From contig CM018683.1 of assembly GCA_009363875.1 (NCBI GenBank), positions 40,570,804 through 40,634,803 of the forward strand: 64,000 bases of DNA, read 5' to 3'. This document shows, one piece after another, positions 1 to 11,057 of the stretch. Position 1 is the stretch's first letter. Every line of letters starts with the position of its first letter. Origin of the DNA: Mikania micrantha (Eukaryota > Streptophyta > Magnoliopsida > Asterales > Asteraceae). The translations under genes and the position numbers were made by a program. The notes beneath the pieces were generated by a model. That model was not told the DNA's origin. It worked only from the letters and a program-made list of their open reading frames with translations, and searched no databases.

Positions 1-399
1 TAATTATCATTAACAACAATGTCCTATGTGACTTAGTATGTGGTGGGATGGCGTCTAGGCGGGTTGTAGGTTCTACCCTTTCGTATGCCCTATACATAAG
101 CATACTGAGTTGGATGATACAGGTGATGTTAATGAGGTTAAGGTTGTTACCGAGGAGATTGGTAAGTGCTAATGTATACATGTTTATAGACTGCTAAACC
201 ATGTTTGAGACTAGAATGGGAATGAAACTGGATGATAGGTAAGACGCTTAATTATTATTAACAACAATGTACTATGTGACTTAGCATGTGGTGGGATGGC
301 GTCTAGGCTGGTTGTAGGCTCGACCCTTTCGTATGCCCTATATATAAGCATACCGAGTTGGATGATACAGGTGATGTTAATGAGGTTAAGGTTGTTACC
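1..399 (+). repeat. Partial tandem duplication, period 248 bp
   Basis: Bases 1-151 recur at 249-399 with few differences; both copies run from 'taatta' through 'gttgttacc'. The left copy may start before the window. The duplicated block is a conserved internal segment of this Ty3 LTR group, so this looks like a local duplication within one LTR. Confidence 0.85.
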
Positions 400-855
400 T
401 AAAAAGGGTTTGCAAAAGCTATTTTTCAAAAACTAAACTATATGAACTCACCAACCATTGTGTTGACTTTGTTTTCTTTCATGCTTTCTCAGGTGATGTA
501 CAGGATTAAGCTAAGGTTTCAGGAATACATGCTAGGATGCCAGTTAGAGAACCTAGTAGTTTTTGGGATGCACATATTTTGTTGACTACTGTGAATCACT
601 TTTGGATATCTTGTACGGTTACAAGATAGTAGACTTATGATTCCTTTGTTAGATTTACTTGGTTAAATTATCAAACGTTGGCAATTGTAATTTAACTTTG
701 TAAATTCTAGTTTAATGTCATTGTGCTGTAGTTATTCTTAACAATGATGCTATGTAAACAATCTGATCATCATGATTATCACTTCCGATATCGCGCCCCT
801 GGAACCTTACGCCCGACAGGGAAATCGATCCAACCCGTCGGCTCGGGGTGTGACA
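1..855 (+). mobile_element. 3' end of a plus-oriented Ty3 long LTR
   Basis: The segment ends in GGCTCGGGGTGTGACA, the reverse complement of the left ends of the LTRs at 4926 and 12270, so it is the 3' end of an LTR of the same group in the opposite orientation. It shares the block around 'gtggtgggatggcgtc' with those LTRs (reverse complement near 5480-5540 and 12840-12890). The rest lies left of the window. The bases after it (GACAT at 856-860) would be the target duplication, but the partner is not visible. There is no coding capacity. Confidence 0.75.
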
Positions 856-2284
856 GACATCCATCTTAGCTTAAGAATTAATGATTTCATTAAATCTTAA
901 TGATTTCATTATTTCATTGGTTCACAGATGGTTATGATTTCCTTGAGTCTCTTGATTCTGATCTTTAGCATTCCATGATTTCAACAATGATATGGATTCT
1001 TAGATAGGATCCTTAGTTTTACTGAACCCCACACTGAATTAGCTTTCCTTGAATTTGATTCTTAGCTGTAGTTCTCTTGGTTACACTTTGAGTTTAGAAT
1101 CTATGAATTCAAACTTGATGGACTAAGTTTTTGTTTTAGAGTTTTAGAGTTAAAGTATTACTCATGAGAGTAATTTGTTCATTCTTTTCTTAAATCTGCA
1201 TAACACATACCTAGACAGGAGTCTAGGAGTATAAACATGCATATATATATATATAACATACAATAATTAAAAGCATTTACGTAAAACATATTTATAGAAA
1301 AAGGTTTACGCATGCTTCTCAGCCCCGCGTTTGAAAACAAAATGTTTAGAAAAGGGGCAATGAACTCACCTGTGTTGCGGTGCACCTGAGTTATTTTAAG
1401 AGGATTCGAATACGATGAGTATTTATAATCGTCGTATCTATGGTCTGGGTCTCGATGTGCAACTAGTCTTATGTTACTAATGTGTTTTTAGAATTTCATC
1501 TAACTAGTCTAAACTCATTACCCAATAATAACCCTTATCCCACAATTAACCATTACAAGTATTTAATTAAAGCGCTTTCAAGATAATACATTTTAAGTTA
1601 AATTTTACGTTAAAAATCATTTATTTTAATTTAATAAAGTTCACAATTTAATTTCTTTTATTAAAACATAATTAATTTAAGAAAAGTATAATGTACACAT
1701 GATGGGCTTGGGTTAATCTCATTTGATTAACCTCGGGCCCATTACTAGCTTTTGTTTATCCGATGAATCTTGATCAACTCTTTGAATAACTCGTCCTAGA
1801 CCATTCGAATGAATCATCTAGATAAATTAATTGTACTTATAAAATTCCTAAGGATTAGGTGTTAATAATTAAATCAACACTCGAAACCTTAGATTATCGT
1901 TTTGATCCCTCATGATTTCTCAAATGGATCCCCAAGTGTGTTGAGCTTAATTAATGGATGTTAACAACTCGCCTTCAGTTGTTTCTATGATTTAAGAAAA
2001 CTCTTGCACCTTAGACCAACCCATGTCTATGATTACACACCCTTTTATCACTTAGGAGAAACCTTATTTCTTTGTTTTATCATAACCCATTTCACCCTTT
2101 TATAGATTTCATGTAGCTTCCCCATGTGTTTAGCCCAATTTGTATCCAACACTCCATGGTTGGGCCTTATAATCGTATAGGAGGCCTTAGTGTATAACCC
2201 TAATATGTTTACTTCCCCCATGCATGCTACGTAGGTTCCCATGCAATCACAATCGCACGATCGTTATTATGTAGTCCTAAATCA

Positions 2285-2720
2285 AGTATCCGGCCAAATG
2301 GGTTTATGCTATTGACAAGACCCGACTGTTAAAAAGTTTAGCCGAATGAAATGGCTCACCCGAATGGGTCTCGACCGAAAGACTTGACCGACCGAATGGA
2401 GATGGCCGATTGAAACCAACCCCAGCCGAACCAGCATTGCATGCGGAGATGGAGTTGCCCGGTCGAATGAACCTCGGCCGAAAGAACTTGAGCTACATGG
2501 GAAGGGCCGATCGAATAAGGCAACTTGGCCGAACCAGACCCATGCGAAGGATCTTGTCCGACCGAATAAGGTTATGGCCGTATGGGCCTAGTTTGGGCGA
2601 AAGGGGCCTTGTCAGGATGGGCCTGAGCCATTCGGCTGAAAGTAGCCAAGGGAGGCTCATACGGCAGGCTGTTTCCTCACATTCGGCCAATCGACATGGA
2701 CCACATGCAATTCCCTTTTT
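2285..2720. repeat. CGAATG/GGCCGA-rich array in LTR A
   Basis: Irregularly spaced copies of CCGAATG, GCCGA and ACCGAAAG occur about every 15-30 bp. The tract is GC-richer than its surroundings and creates spurious ORFs on both strands. In minus orientation it lies downstream of the LTR TATA box at 3096-3103. Comparable arrays sit at the matching place in LTRs D and E with altered words. Confidence 0.7.
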
Positions 2721-3095
2721 AGGCTTAAATGACCAGCTCTTGTGGTCTAGCAAGTTCCTAACTCACCTAAGATAGTTTTTGTGTTGATTTCCTAGGATTT
2801 TGAGGTGTTTAAATCGGGTTTCAAGAAGGGTTCAAACAAAGGTGAGAAAACCCTAAAATCACCATTTTTGCATCACAGATTACCTCGATTATAGGGGTTT
2901 TTAGGACAGATCCTTTGTACTTTCATGCAAAGGAAGATGAGAGCTTCGATTTGGCACCAAGATGGAGTGATTTGGTCAAGAAATGGAGAAGTTATGGAGG
3001 TTTAAAGCTTAAAAGTTCTAGAGAGAGAAAGTTCCGGGTTTTTGGTTTTAGAGAGAGAGTGAAAGGATTAAATGAAGAAGATGATTCATTTGGGG

Positions 3096-3103
3096 TATTT
3101 ATA
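3096..3103 (-). promoter_or_regulatory. TATA box of LTR A
   Basis: Minus-strand TATAAATA, followed downstream on that strand by a CT-rich leader (GA-rich on plus, 3010-3060). The same arrangement occurs in LTRs B (TATATAAA, 4163-4170), C, D and E, so this is the likely U3 promoter. Confidence 0.6.
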
Positions 3104-3755
3104 CCCTGGATGCGTTCGGGTTCGTTTCAGTTGCTCGGTTTGTGTACAACGCCGGTTTCATTTCGTTTTCGCGACGAATCGTTACGGTTTTAAATGTAAA
3201 GTTTATAAATTTATTTTAGGTGGTAATTCCTAGTAAATTAACTAAATATCTTTCATCTATTTAAATTTTCTGAAAATTATTTAAATTACTGTTTAAAATC
3301 GAATCGTACAGTCATTGCGCGTATTCGTTCGAATCGTCACCCGTACGAATATGACGATAACTACACTTTTCAATATGGTTTTCTAATTATTGGACATCAT
3401 TCAGAATGTTAAACCTTCAGATGTATTTGCACAGATCGTCACCTATACGAATAATCCATCGATTTAGCATTCACGTAACCACATCCGTTGTTGTTTTGTT
3501 TTGTAAAGCCTCACATACGTTTATACATAATAGAATCCTAACAATCAATCACTTGATGGTTCTGTATTGCCGGATAAATATTTGACTATTGAACCATGGT
3601 TCTGAGTTATGTTTCTGAAATGAATCTGAAACTGTGCTATGATAAACCTGAAATGATATTGATATTTGAGTAACAACTGAAATTTGTACTTGATTTACTA
3701 TTCATGTTATTGTGTAGATCACTGTTCCGGTGACGTTTCCGGCATTGATGTTACA

Positions 3756-4870
3756 GTCGGGCACTCCCAATGGTGCTCCTTCCTAGTTTTAGGCAAGAGA
3801 CATGGTTGTTTTTCATTGGGTGAGTAGGTAATAACCATTTTCGAAGGTGTAGGGTTCCACAAAGAAGAGTTTTAACTAATTGTATCATGAGGTTCGACTA
3901 AGGGTTACAAAACCCTAAATTTCCGAAACTTGCAGCCCTTATTACCTTCAATTATATGGTTTTTGAAGCAGATCCATTGAACTTTCGAGTAGAGGAGATC
4001 AAGAGCTTCGATTTGGCACTAAGTTGGAGTGATTTGGTCAAGAAATGGAGGATATATTAGAGTTTTAGTGTGAGAAAATCCTAGTGAGAGAGAAAGAACC
4101 GGGTATGGTGTTTTAGAGAGATAGTGGAGTGAAATAAATGAGGAAGATGAACTCATTTAGGGTTTATATACCACGTGTGTGTTCGGGTTCGTTTCGGTTG
4201 CTCGGTTTTCATTTTCGTTACGGTTCCGGATCGTAAACGTGTATTTTACGTATTTAATTGATAATGGTTTTATTTTTAGATTTTTAAGGTGGTTATTCCT
4301 AGTAAATTATTTAAATCCAGTTTTATTAATTTATTTTATCGGAAATGATTATTTTAAAGGTTTCGTCACATCGTGTCATCTTCGTGCATATTCATTCGAA
4401 TCGTCACCCGAATAAACACGACGAGGTTTCACTTTCTGATTTTTGTTCTCTACTTTTCAGTTATCATTCGGAACGTTGAACTCACAGATATGTTTGTGTG
4501 AATCGTCACCCACGCAAACACACTGTCAGTTCTTCATTCGTAAACGAAACTGAATTGTTATTGGAATTGTATTTCCTCAGAGACGGACTCAACTACACTT
4601 GACTACTTTCACATTGTTATCATTGAATTCATATTGCCTTCTCATTGAATTGTCGGTCATCTGATTCCTGTCATTTGTGGATATCAGATCCCAACCGATG
4701 TGCTTTTTTCATTTGTTTGCACACTGTTGTTTCTCATGAGTTGTTGCACTTACTGTATTTAAGTTTTCACTTAAACACTTACAACTGTTTACACATTGTA
4801 TTTGCACATAGTAATAGTGAAATGTACATGTACCGTACGGACTTGCCTGACGATCAAGTACTGGTTGTCA
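3756..4870 (-). mobile_element. LTR fragment 'B' (minus orientation, D-like end)
   Basis: The right part matches the end of LTR D: 'gacttgcctgacgatcaagt' at about 4842 against the same block near 28707, ending ...TGTCA at 4870. It carries a minus-strand TATATAAA (4163-4170), the GA-rich leader (about 4070-4125) and the 'gaatcgtcacc' blocks (about 4397 and 4500). Its left side meets the terminus of LTR A at 3755, so A probably inserted into B. No gene is seen. Confidence 0.6.
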
Positions 4871-4925
4871 GTTGCGGTGATGATAGTTTGGTGGTTAGGA
4901 TTTATGGTTGTGTGATGTGAGGTTG
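4871..4925 (-). other. Short piece of the Sirevirus-like relic left of solo LTR C
   Basis: Removing solo LTR C and one copy of GGTTG joins these 55 bases directly to 9150. They probably continue the 3' end of the third-ORF relic, read on the minus strand. The assignment rests on the target duplication alone. Confidence 0.4.
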
Positions 4926-5571
4926 TGTCACACCCCGAGGTGCGATTTGTGGTTGGGTGATGATGGTTTGTCTGGTTGTCACATGCCGGATCGAATGTCT
5001 CGTAAGGCGGAATGGTCCCGGGGTGCGATACCGGGGTGATAATCGGAGTGATCAGATTGTATACATTGCACATGATATAAAATGAGAAAACACTAAATGA
5101 AATAAAATTACAAAGTTAAATTACATCAGTATCGTTCATAATTTAACAATGTAAATCTACTAATAATATCATAAATCTTCCATCTTGTATCTGCACAAGA
5201 TGTACAAAATAACATGTATAATGATGTTCAAAATATGCATATCCAAAATGCTAGTTCCGATATTTGGGCATCCTAGTCAAAAACACGAACTTCTTAGTTA
5301 ACCTGTTCGTCACCTGAGAAGTCATGCAAAAATAAAGTCAACACATGGTTGGTGAGTTCATATAGTTTTGTTTAAAAAAAAAAACGAATTTGTACAAAAC
5401 CTGTCCAAATGACAACCTTAACCTCACCAACAACCACCTATACTATCCAGTCAAGTATAGAGCATACGTAGGGGACAAGCCCCAGCCGCCATCCCACCAC
5501 ATACCGAACCACATACCATATTGTTGTTAATGATAATTAAGCATTTCATTCCTCATCATCAACACACCAGT

Positions 5572-5598
5572 TCTTAGTTCTTAGTTCTTAGTTCTTGT
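5572..5598 (+). repeat. AGTTCTT microrepeat in LTR C
   Basis: Four tandem copies of a 7-bp unit, AGTTCTT. Related AGTTCTTTG words recur between 5930 and 6120, giving this LTR a repetitive stretch not obvious in the others. Confidence 0.7.
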
Positions 5599-8511
5599 AG
5601 TTTCACAAAACATGGAAATTCTCTTGATTCCTTATGTTCATCACACAAACATGATCAACCATAGCATTTGTAGAAACAATTAAATTAAATGCTTTAAAAA
5701 ATGAATAAGTAAACATTTAAATAAAATCTAAGATAGTGATTAGGCCTTGGTCATACTCGAGTAGACTAGTCTAGCAATCAAGGTTCTTAGTAGTTGAGGA
5801 AATCTGTTAACATCATCAAACATGCGACCTATAATCAATCAGTCTAGCTGGGGCATCTTTTGATATATAGGATTTTATAGTTCTTCTAGATCGTCCATGT
5901 TCGTTCTTGTTCGTATAGATCGTTAGTTCTTTGGCACATGCTATTTTTGAATATTTCCCAGACATTCATCTGAAAATAGATCGTTGTATATAGTTCTTTG
6001 AAATAGATCTTTAGTTCTTTGAAATCACACCACTGAAAATTGTTCTTTGTTTTAGATTGTTAGTTCTTTGAAAGCACACCACTAAAAATAGTTCTTTGTT
6101 TTAGATCGTTAGTTCTTTGAAAACACACCACTGAAAATAGTGCTTTGTTTTGAAACAGTTATCTATTCTTGATGAATAAACAACCCAGTTTGAAAACATG
6201 CAAATAGTTTACCTAGAAAAAATCTAGGCTAATAATTATACATGTAGAACATATATGAAGTAAAAGCATTTAAGTAAATATAATCCCAGGTAAATAATTT
6301 ATGCATGCTTCTCAGCCCCGCGTTTGTAAAACAAAAATGTTTAGAAAAGAGGCAATGAACTCACCTGTGTTGCTGTGCAAATGAACCACAAAAGATATGT
6401 GCATTCGTTGATTGTCGACTATGTATCTTTAGCACCTGAGTTGATTCATTACGATTCGAATACTATAAGTATTTGAAGTTGACGTATATAGAGTTTCGGT
6501 CTCGGTGTGCGACTATGTGTCCTATACACTTCTAGTGTGTTACTAAGATTTTCCTTAATTATTCTCTGTTACATACCCTCTATGAACCCTTAACCCTTAG
6601 TTAATCACAACTAAACCCTATTTATATAAGGTTTATACTAATAAAAGTGCATGATCTTTTAAATAAACTATCATTTATAAAGTCCTCTTTAAATTGCAAA
6701 TATTAAGCTTATAAATCACTTAAACTAGTTTGAAACATTTTAATAAGATAATTTATAAGTCATTTTATTTTATTAAAAACATAAGTTATTCTTATGAAAA
6801 ATACAAGTTAAACGTGTTAGAACTTGAGTTAACCAAATTTAGATCAATTCCAAGTCCTTTGAGAGTTCTTTGTTGCCCAACTTGATTCTTGTTCTTTCTT
6901 GAGATTGACTATCAACTAATTTATTCATTTAAACACTTAATTGATGGTCAATCTTGATGAAAAACTTGAAGTATTGGATGTTGGCATCCTAATGTCAATA
7001 TCCCATACTTAGTCATTTCTTTTGAGTTCTCATTGTTCTAATCTCGTTCTTTAATTATTTGAAATCTCATGGCTACTCATCATGTCGTTAACTCGATGCG
7101 AATTACTAAGTAAACTTAATTTATTAGTTTAGAAATACACAAGTTAATATCGATGGCCTTAGTATTTGGTTAGCACTTAGTTAACCCACTTATACCCCCG
7201 TCGATATTAACAACATAACCCATAGTTTTTCAAGACAAAACCCAAGTGTTTTAATCCCGCTTGGTCGTTAAAACATATGTTAGGGGTTAAAAGAGTTTAA
7301 AAAGTTTTGGTGTTAGTAAAATCTTAATATCCATGGTTCTAAAAATCGGTTAACACCCAATCACCTAACTTAAACAAAGGTAACAAGAACCTAAACCACC
7401 ATAGCTGAATGTTCATATAGTTATTTTTGTTTGAAATTATGCATAAACACATACCACATAGCTGGTAGCTTGCAAAACATGTCAAAACCTAAGATTAAAC
7501 TAACTAAAAATCTAGAAATCGGGCAGTAGGCTTTCCCGACTTCTACAGGTCATAACTTGATCATAGGAACTCCAAATCGAGCAAACTAAAGCTTCATGAT
7601 CAATTTTGGGATGTTATCTTTCTATCCATTATTTATAAGCTTTCTAATTCGTCCAAATGAGGCTCCAAAGAGCTGGTATAAAATCAGTGTACCATTCAGT
7701 ACCTTCTGACTTAGGACACTGTTTTGAACAATTTAAAGTCTGAACCAATGAAACTTATCTGGATTAAAGTTGTTTCTAACATATTGAACTAGTATGCTGG
7801 AAAGTTTCATGAGTGAAATTGAATGTTTGCTATGTTAAAAATATAAAGAAACTGGCTGGGCAGAATCTGCCGATACCATCAGTTCGATGAGGCCAAGTTA
7901 CCCAGCCCCTAGGCCATCGATTCTAATCCCTGTGCAGTTCAAGCCCTTCCAAAACCTTAATCCAACATGTCCCTTAAGTTCCTAAGTCAATTTGGTTCAA
8001 GTCCCATGAGTTTTGAAGGGCCAAAACAGGCTGTGAAGGTGCAGGTCGCCGGACCTGGGTCTGCATCACGAGCAGCACCTTTGTGACCCATTTGATCTCA
8101 TTTTTTTGTCCGTTTTTGATGTTCCCAGACAAGATTAAATGTTTAGAACTTTAATTTCACATGTTCCCTAAGACCTAATCCATTTTTTTTTTGTGCAGAT
8201 CCTAACAATTTTGAAGGGATAAAATCAGATTCGAAGCTTACTTCACGTGAATAGTAGAAAACCCAATTTAGCAGCAACTTCTCTCTAACACTTTGAACAA
8301 TCCGGTCCGTTTCAGCTCCGATCGGTTGTACTATTGTGTTCCCCTCGTACTCGCGGTCGTTTTTGACTACTAGATCGTCGAATTTGGTGGAGAAATGAGA
8401 CAGATATGAAGGTTTGAAGGAGAGAACGTGTAGAGAGAGAGAGGTGACGGGTGTGAAGAAGAAAAAGGAGTTGGATCAGCCAAAAGTGGGGAAGAAGGAG
8501 AAAAGGTGGGC

Positions 8512-8518
8512 TTTTATA
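8512..8518 (-). promoter_or_regulatory. TATA box of solo LTR C
   Basis: Minus-strand TATAAAA followed downstream by a CT-rich leader, at the position equivalent to the TATA boxes of LTRs A, B and D. A solo LTR with an intact promoter could transcribe leftward into 8400-4926. Confidence 0.55.
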
Positions 8519-9146
8519 GCCCGGGTATGTTCGGGTGAGTTCGGTCTCGCTCGGTTTCGGTTTTGGTTTCGCGCGTCGTTTTTCGTTACAATGCGTAACT
8601 TTATAAAGATAGAAATTTTTAAACTTTTTAAAGTGGTAATTCTTTATAAATTAACTAAATATCTTTTTTTTAAGATTTCAAAAACGTTTATTTTGAATGT
8701 TTCACCGGATCGTAATGTTTTCGCGCGTATTCGTATGAATCGTCACCCGTACGAACACGACGACAGCTTTACTTTCTGATATGGTTATCTAATTATAAGA
8801 TATCATTCGGAACATTAAACTTACAGATATATTCGTGCAAATCGTCACCCACACGAATACTCTGTCGATTTAATATTCACATAACAACATCCATTTTTGT
8901 TTTGTTCTGTAAAATCTCACATACGTTTATACATAATAAAATCCTAACTACAATTCACATAATAGTTCTGTGTTGTCATATAAGGTTCTGACTGTTAAAC
9001 CATGAATTCATGATATGATTTAGAAGTAGATCTGTAATAGTTTCGTATTAAACATCAAATGATATTAATACACATGTAATATACATAGTTCGTACCTGAT
9101 CTGCCACACAAGTCACTGTTCCGGCTACGGTTTCGGCACTGATGTT

Positions 9147-10315
9147 ACAGGTTGGGTGCTTTGGGAGGCTTTGGCTGTTTTGGTGGTTTGGCTGCAGGGA
9201 TGGTTTGGGTGGCAGGTATGGAAGTGGTCTGTGGTGTAGGTGGTTGTGTCTGAGAGGTTGTGCCCGATATCTTTTGTCTTTTGAGCCGTGGATCCCTGGG
9301 TTTTCTTGAAACCAACTTAAGTCTTCTCCTTTTGGGAGTTGGCTTTAGAGATGGGATGTAGTCGGCATCTCTCTCCTTAGAGTCTGCCTGTGTGCGGGGT
9401 GGTGTCATATGCACTGGCTCTTTAACGAGATCAATCTCTCTGTCAAAAGACTCAAAAGATGTAGCCTGCTCTGTTTCAGTGGCTTGTGTAGTTGTAGTAG
9501 CAGGAACCAGATCGTGCTCTTCGGCAAAGAAGCCATTGGAGTGTCCTATTCTTCAACATCTTCTTCTAGTCCGGCAAAGAGTCTTCCGAACTCCTCTAAT
9601 GGTCTAGCTCCAGTAAAGATCTTTTTTCCTTTCTTGTTCATGATAATATAGGACAATATGTCTTGATTCATCCTCTACAACGTAAGTGTCTAGACAGTAG
9701 GAATGAGGTTCCGATGCCTTCGGTTAATGATGATCTGATTAAATCTTGGAATTGCGAGAAACCTCTCTTTATGTTTCCCTTTAATGTAGAAGTGCATGTT
9801 ATGGAAGATCATCCGTGAAAATTTGAAGTCCATCCCCAAAGTGATAGCCACCGTGCATGAACTAAGTGTCTGGTTTAGTACATCGTATCCACCCTTACGT
9901 CCGGATAGACACGGAGTCACCACATGCGCTAAATATATCAAGTACAGGTGCATGAGCTTCTTTTCAGTCAGAGGGTAAAGTCTCTCATAGCCCATCCATA
10001 GTAAGGTGCTCTAAATAAGATCATGATCGAGCTCCACTGCATCAGAGTCCTTATCGCCAAACTGTAGGCACTCTCTGATGATCTGCTAAGTAATAACAAC
10101 CGGTTGCCCTTGGACCTTTCCGATCAAACATATGTGTCTGTTGTCGTCGGTGTCTTTGGCGTCCGATTTCCAAAAATCATAAATAAAACTGGAAATCATC
10201 AGGGGAAGCTCCATTATTGCGAAGATTACTCGCGAGAGAATCAGACCATCTACCATTGTCTTGAACATGTTGTGTTTTTCAGGAGGGACACCGAGATATA
10301 CTCTTATGTTTTGAT
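9147..10315 (-). pseudogene. Diverged relic of the Sirevirus-like third ORF
   Basis: Minus-strand translations match the N-terminal domain of the intact ORF at 30862-34395. The piece around 10086-10310 contains YDFWKSDAKD and GKVQGQPVV, against QDFWSSADID and GKVRGQDVV in the intact protein. The piece 9690-9995 contains YLAHVV, GRKGGYDVLNQT and the FKFSRMIFHNMHF and PRFNQIII segments in the same order. The part at 9145-9414 is a basic, proline-rich tail cut by solo LTR C. Frameshifts separate the pieces. No start codon is obvious, so either it is lost or it lies in an upstream exon. Protein identity to the intact copies is low, which marks this as an old, distinct lineage. Confidence 0.75.
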
Positions 10316-10344
10316 CTGTAGCAAATCGAAGTTCAGCAGAAGTT

Positions 10345-10436
10345 AGTCAAAAGTCAAAATCATAAAAGTCAAAGTCAAAATAAATAAAAGTCAAAGTCAA
10401 ATTAAAAGTCAAAGTCAAAATTAAAAGTCAAAGTCA
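10345..10436 (+). repeat. AAAGTCAAAGTCAAA repeat tract
   Basis: About ten copies of AGTCAAA in pairs separated by short A/T stretches. It lies just upstream (minus sense) of the third-ORF relic, inside the candidate intron. Confidence 0.85.
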
Positions 10437-10499
10437 TGGTCAAATTCGAGTTCTCGAAATTAGTCAAGTTCTCAAAAAAATGGAGTTCACAGAGTGTTG

Positions 10500-10645
10500 C
10501 ACGTTCACGAAAGAAAGAAGGTTCACGAAAGAAGGAAGGTTCACGATGTTTTGATGTTCACGAAGTTCATCAGTTCACGAAGTGGAGTATACGAACGTTG
10601 GTTCTCGAAATTGAGTTCACGAAAATTGGAGGTTCACGAACTCAA
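10500..10645 (+). repeat. GTTCACGAA array
   Basis: Seven or so copies of GTTCACGA(A/T) at 15-30 bp spacing, with GTTCTCGAA variants nearby. It occupies the same place relative to the third ORF as the CATTCGGCGAATG array inside the intron of the two younger copia elements, with a different word. Confidence 0.75.
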
Positions 10646-11016
10646 AACTTTAGTTAACTTTCTTTCATCCATAACTTGCTCAATTTTGCTCCATTGACTC
10701 TCCTTTTGGTCTTGAAGTACTCGGATTGGAAAATGTTCAACATATACAAAGATGAATTTCCAAATCGGAGTATTTCTAATGATTTTGACCAAGATTCTCT
10801 CATTTTACGGAAGTAAGTTCACGAAACTGATTTTGTTCGATAACTTTTATTCTAGCGGTCAAAATTTGATAAAAATCTATACCTAGGTTTGTCTAAAGTA
10901 GATCTACAAGACGGTCGGAGTGAAAATGCTAAAAGGTCTCTAGAATCAAAAATCTCCTTAAAGGGAATACGGGGTTCAAGAAATCAAAGGTACTCGAATG
11001 AAAGGTGTTCATGGAA

Positions 11017-11057
11017 TATATATAGACACAGGCAGTACACGAAATGGTTTCGTGTAC
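11017..11057 (-). promoter_or_regulatory. Palindrome plus TATA promoter of the relic third gene
   Basis: A perfect inverted repeat with 10-bp arms GTACACGAAA and a 3-base loop lies at 11035-11057. On the minus strand it is followed after 10 bp by TATATATA (11024-11017). The TATA box is about 700 bp upstream of the start of third-ORF homology. The younger copia elements have the same geometry with another palindrome. Confidence 0.6.

Larger units (their letters stand above)
856..3755 (-). mobile_element. Truncated Ty3 LTR 'A' (minus orientation)
   Basis: Position 3755 ends in GATGTTACA, the same terminus as solo LTR C at 9149, so on the minus strand the LTR begins TGTAACATCA. Blocks shared with C, D and E include 'gcatgcttctcagccccgcg' (about 1311), the GA-rich leader (about 3025-3060) and 'cgtattcgttcgaatcgtcacc' (about 3320). 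The other end is missing: an opposite LTR end abuts at 855. The flank GTCGG at 3756-3760 would be its duplication. No gene is present; short ORFs here are chance. Confidence 0.7.
4926..9149 (-). mobile_element. Complete solo Ty3 LTR 'C'
   Basis: The unit runs from TGTCACACCCCGAG to GATGTTACA (minus strand TGTAACATC...GGGTGTGACA), 4224 bp, and is flanked by the 5-bp duplication GGTTG at 4921-4925 and 9150-9154. There is no internal retroelement sequence, so it is a solo LTR left by LTR-LTR recombination. It contains 'gcatgcttctcagccccgcg' (about 6303), a minus-strand TATAAAA (8512-8518), a GA-rich leader (about 8414-8445) and two 'gaatcgtcacc' type blocks. It has no coding capacity. Confidence 0.9.
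10316..10882 (-). other. Candidate 5'-UTR intron of the relic third gene
   Basis: On the minus strand a donor-like CCTAG|GTATAG lies at 10882-10877 and an acceptor-like TTTGCTACAG|ATCAAAAC at 10316. The length, 567 bp, and the place match the better supported introns at 34397-34891 and 57940-58449. The AAAGTC and GTTCACGAA repeats lie inside it. This is inferred from layout only. Confidence 0.4.

Noticed and set aside
2410..2775. 121-aa ORF and its antisense partner
   Set aside because: Both are produced by the GC-rich CGAATG array in LTR A, with no recognisable domain and no equivalent in the related LTRs.
4645..5073. Overlapping ORFs at the B/C LTR boundary
   Set aside because: They cross an LTR end and the solo-LTR insertion site, so they cannot be old genes, and no domain is visible.
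8414..8779. 121-aa ORF across the leader of solo LTR C
   Set aside because: It lies antisense over the LTR leader and TATA region, with basic composition caused by GA repeats and no homology to any other ORF here.
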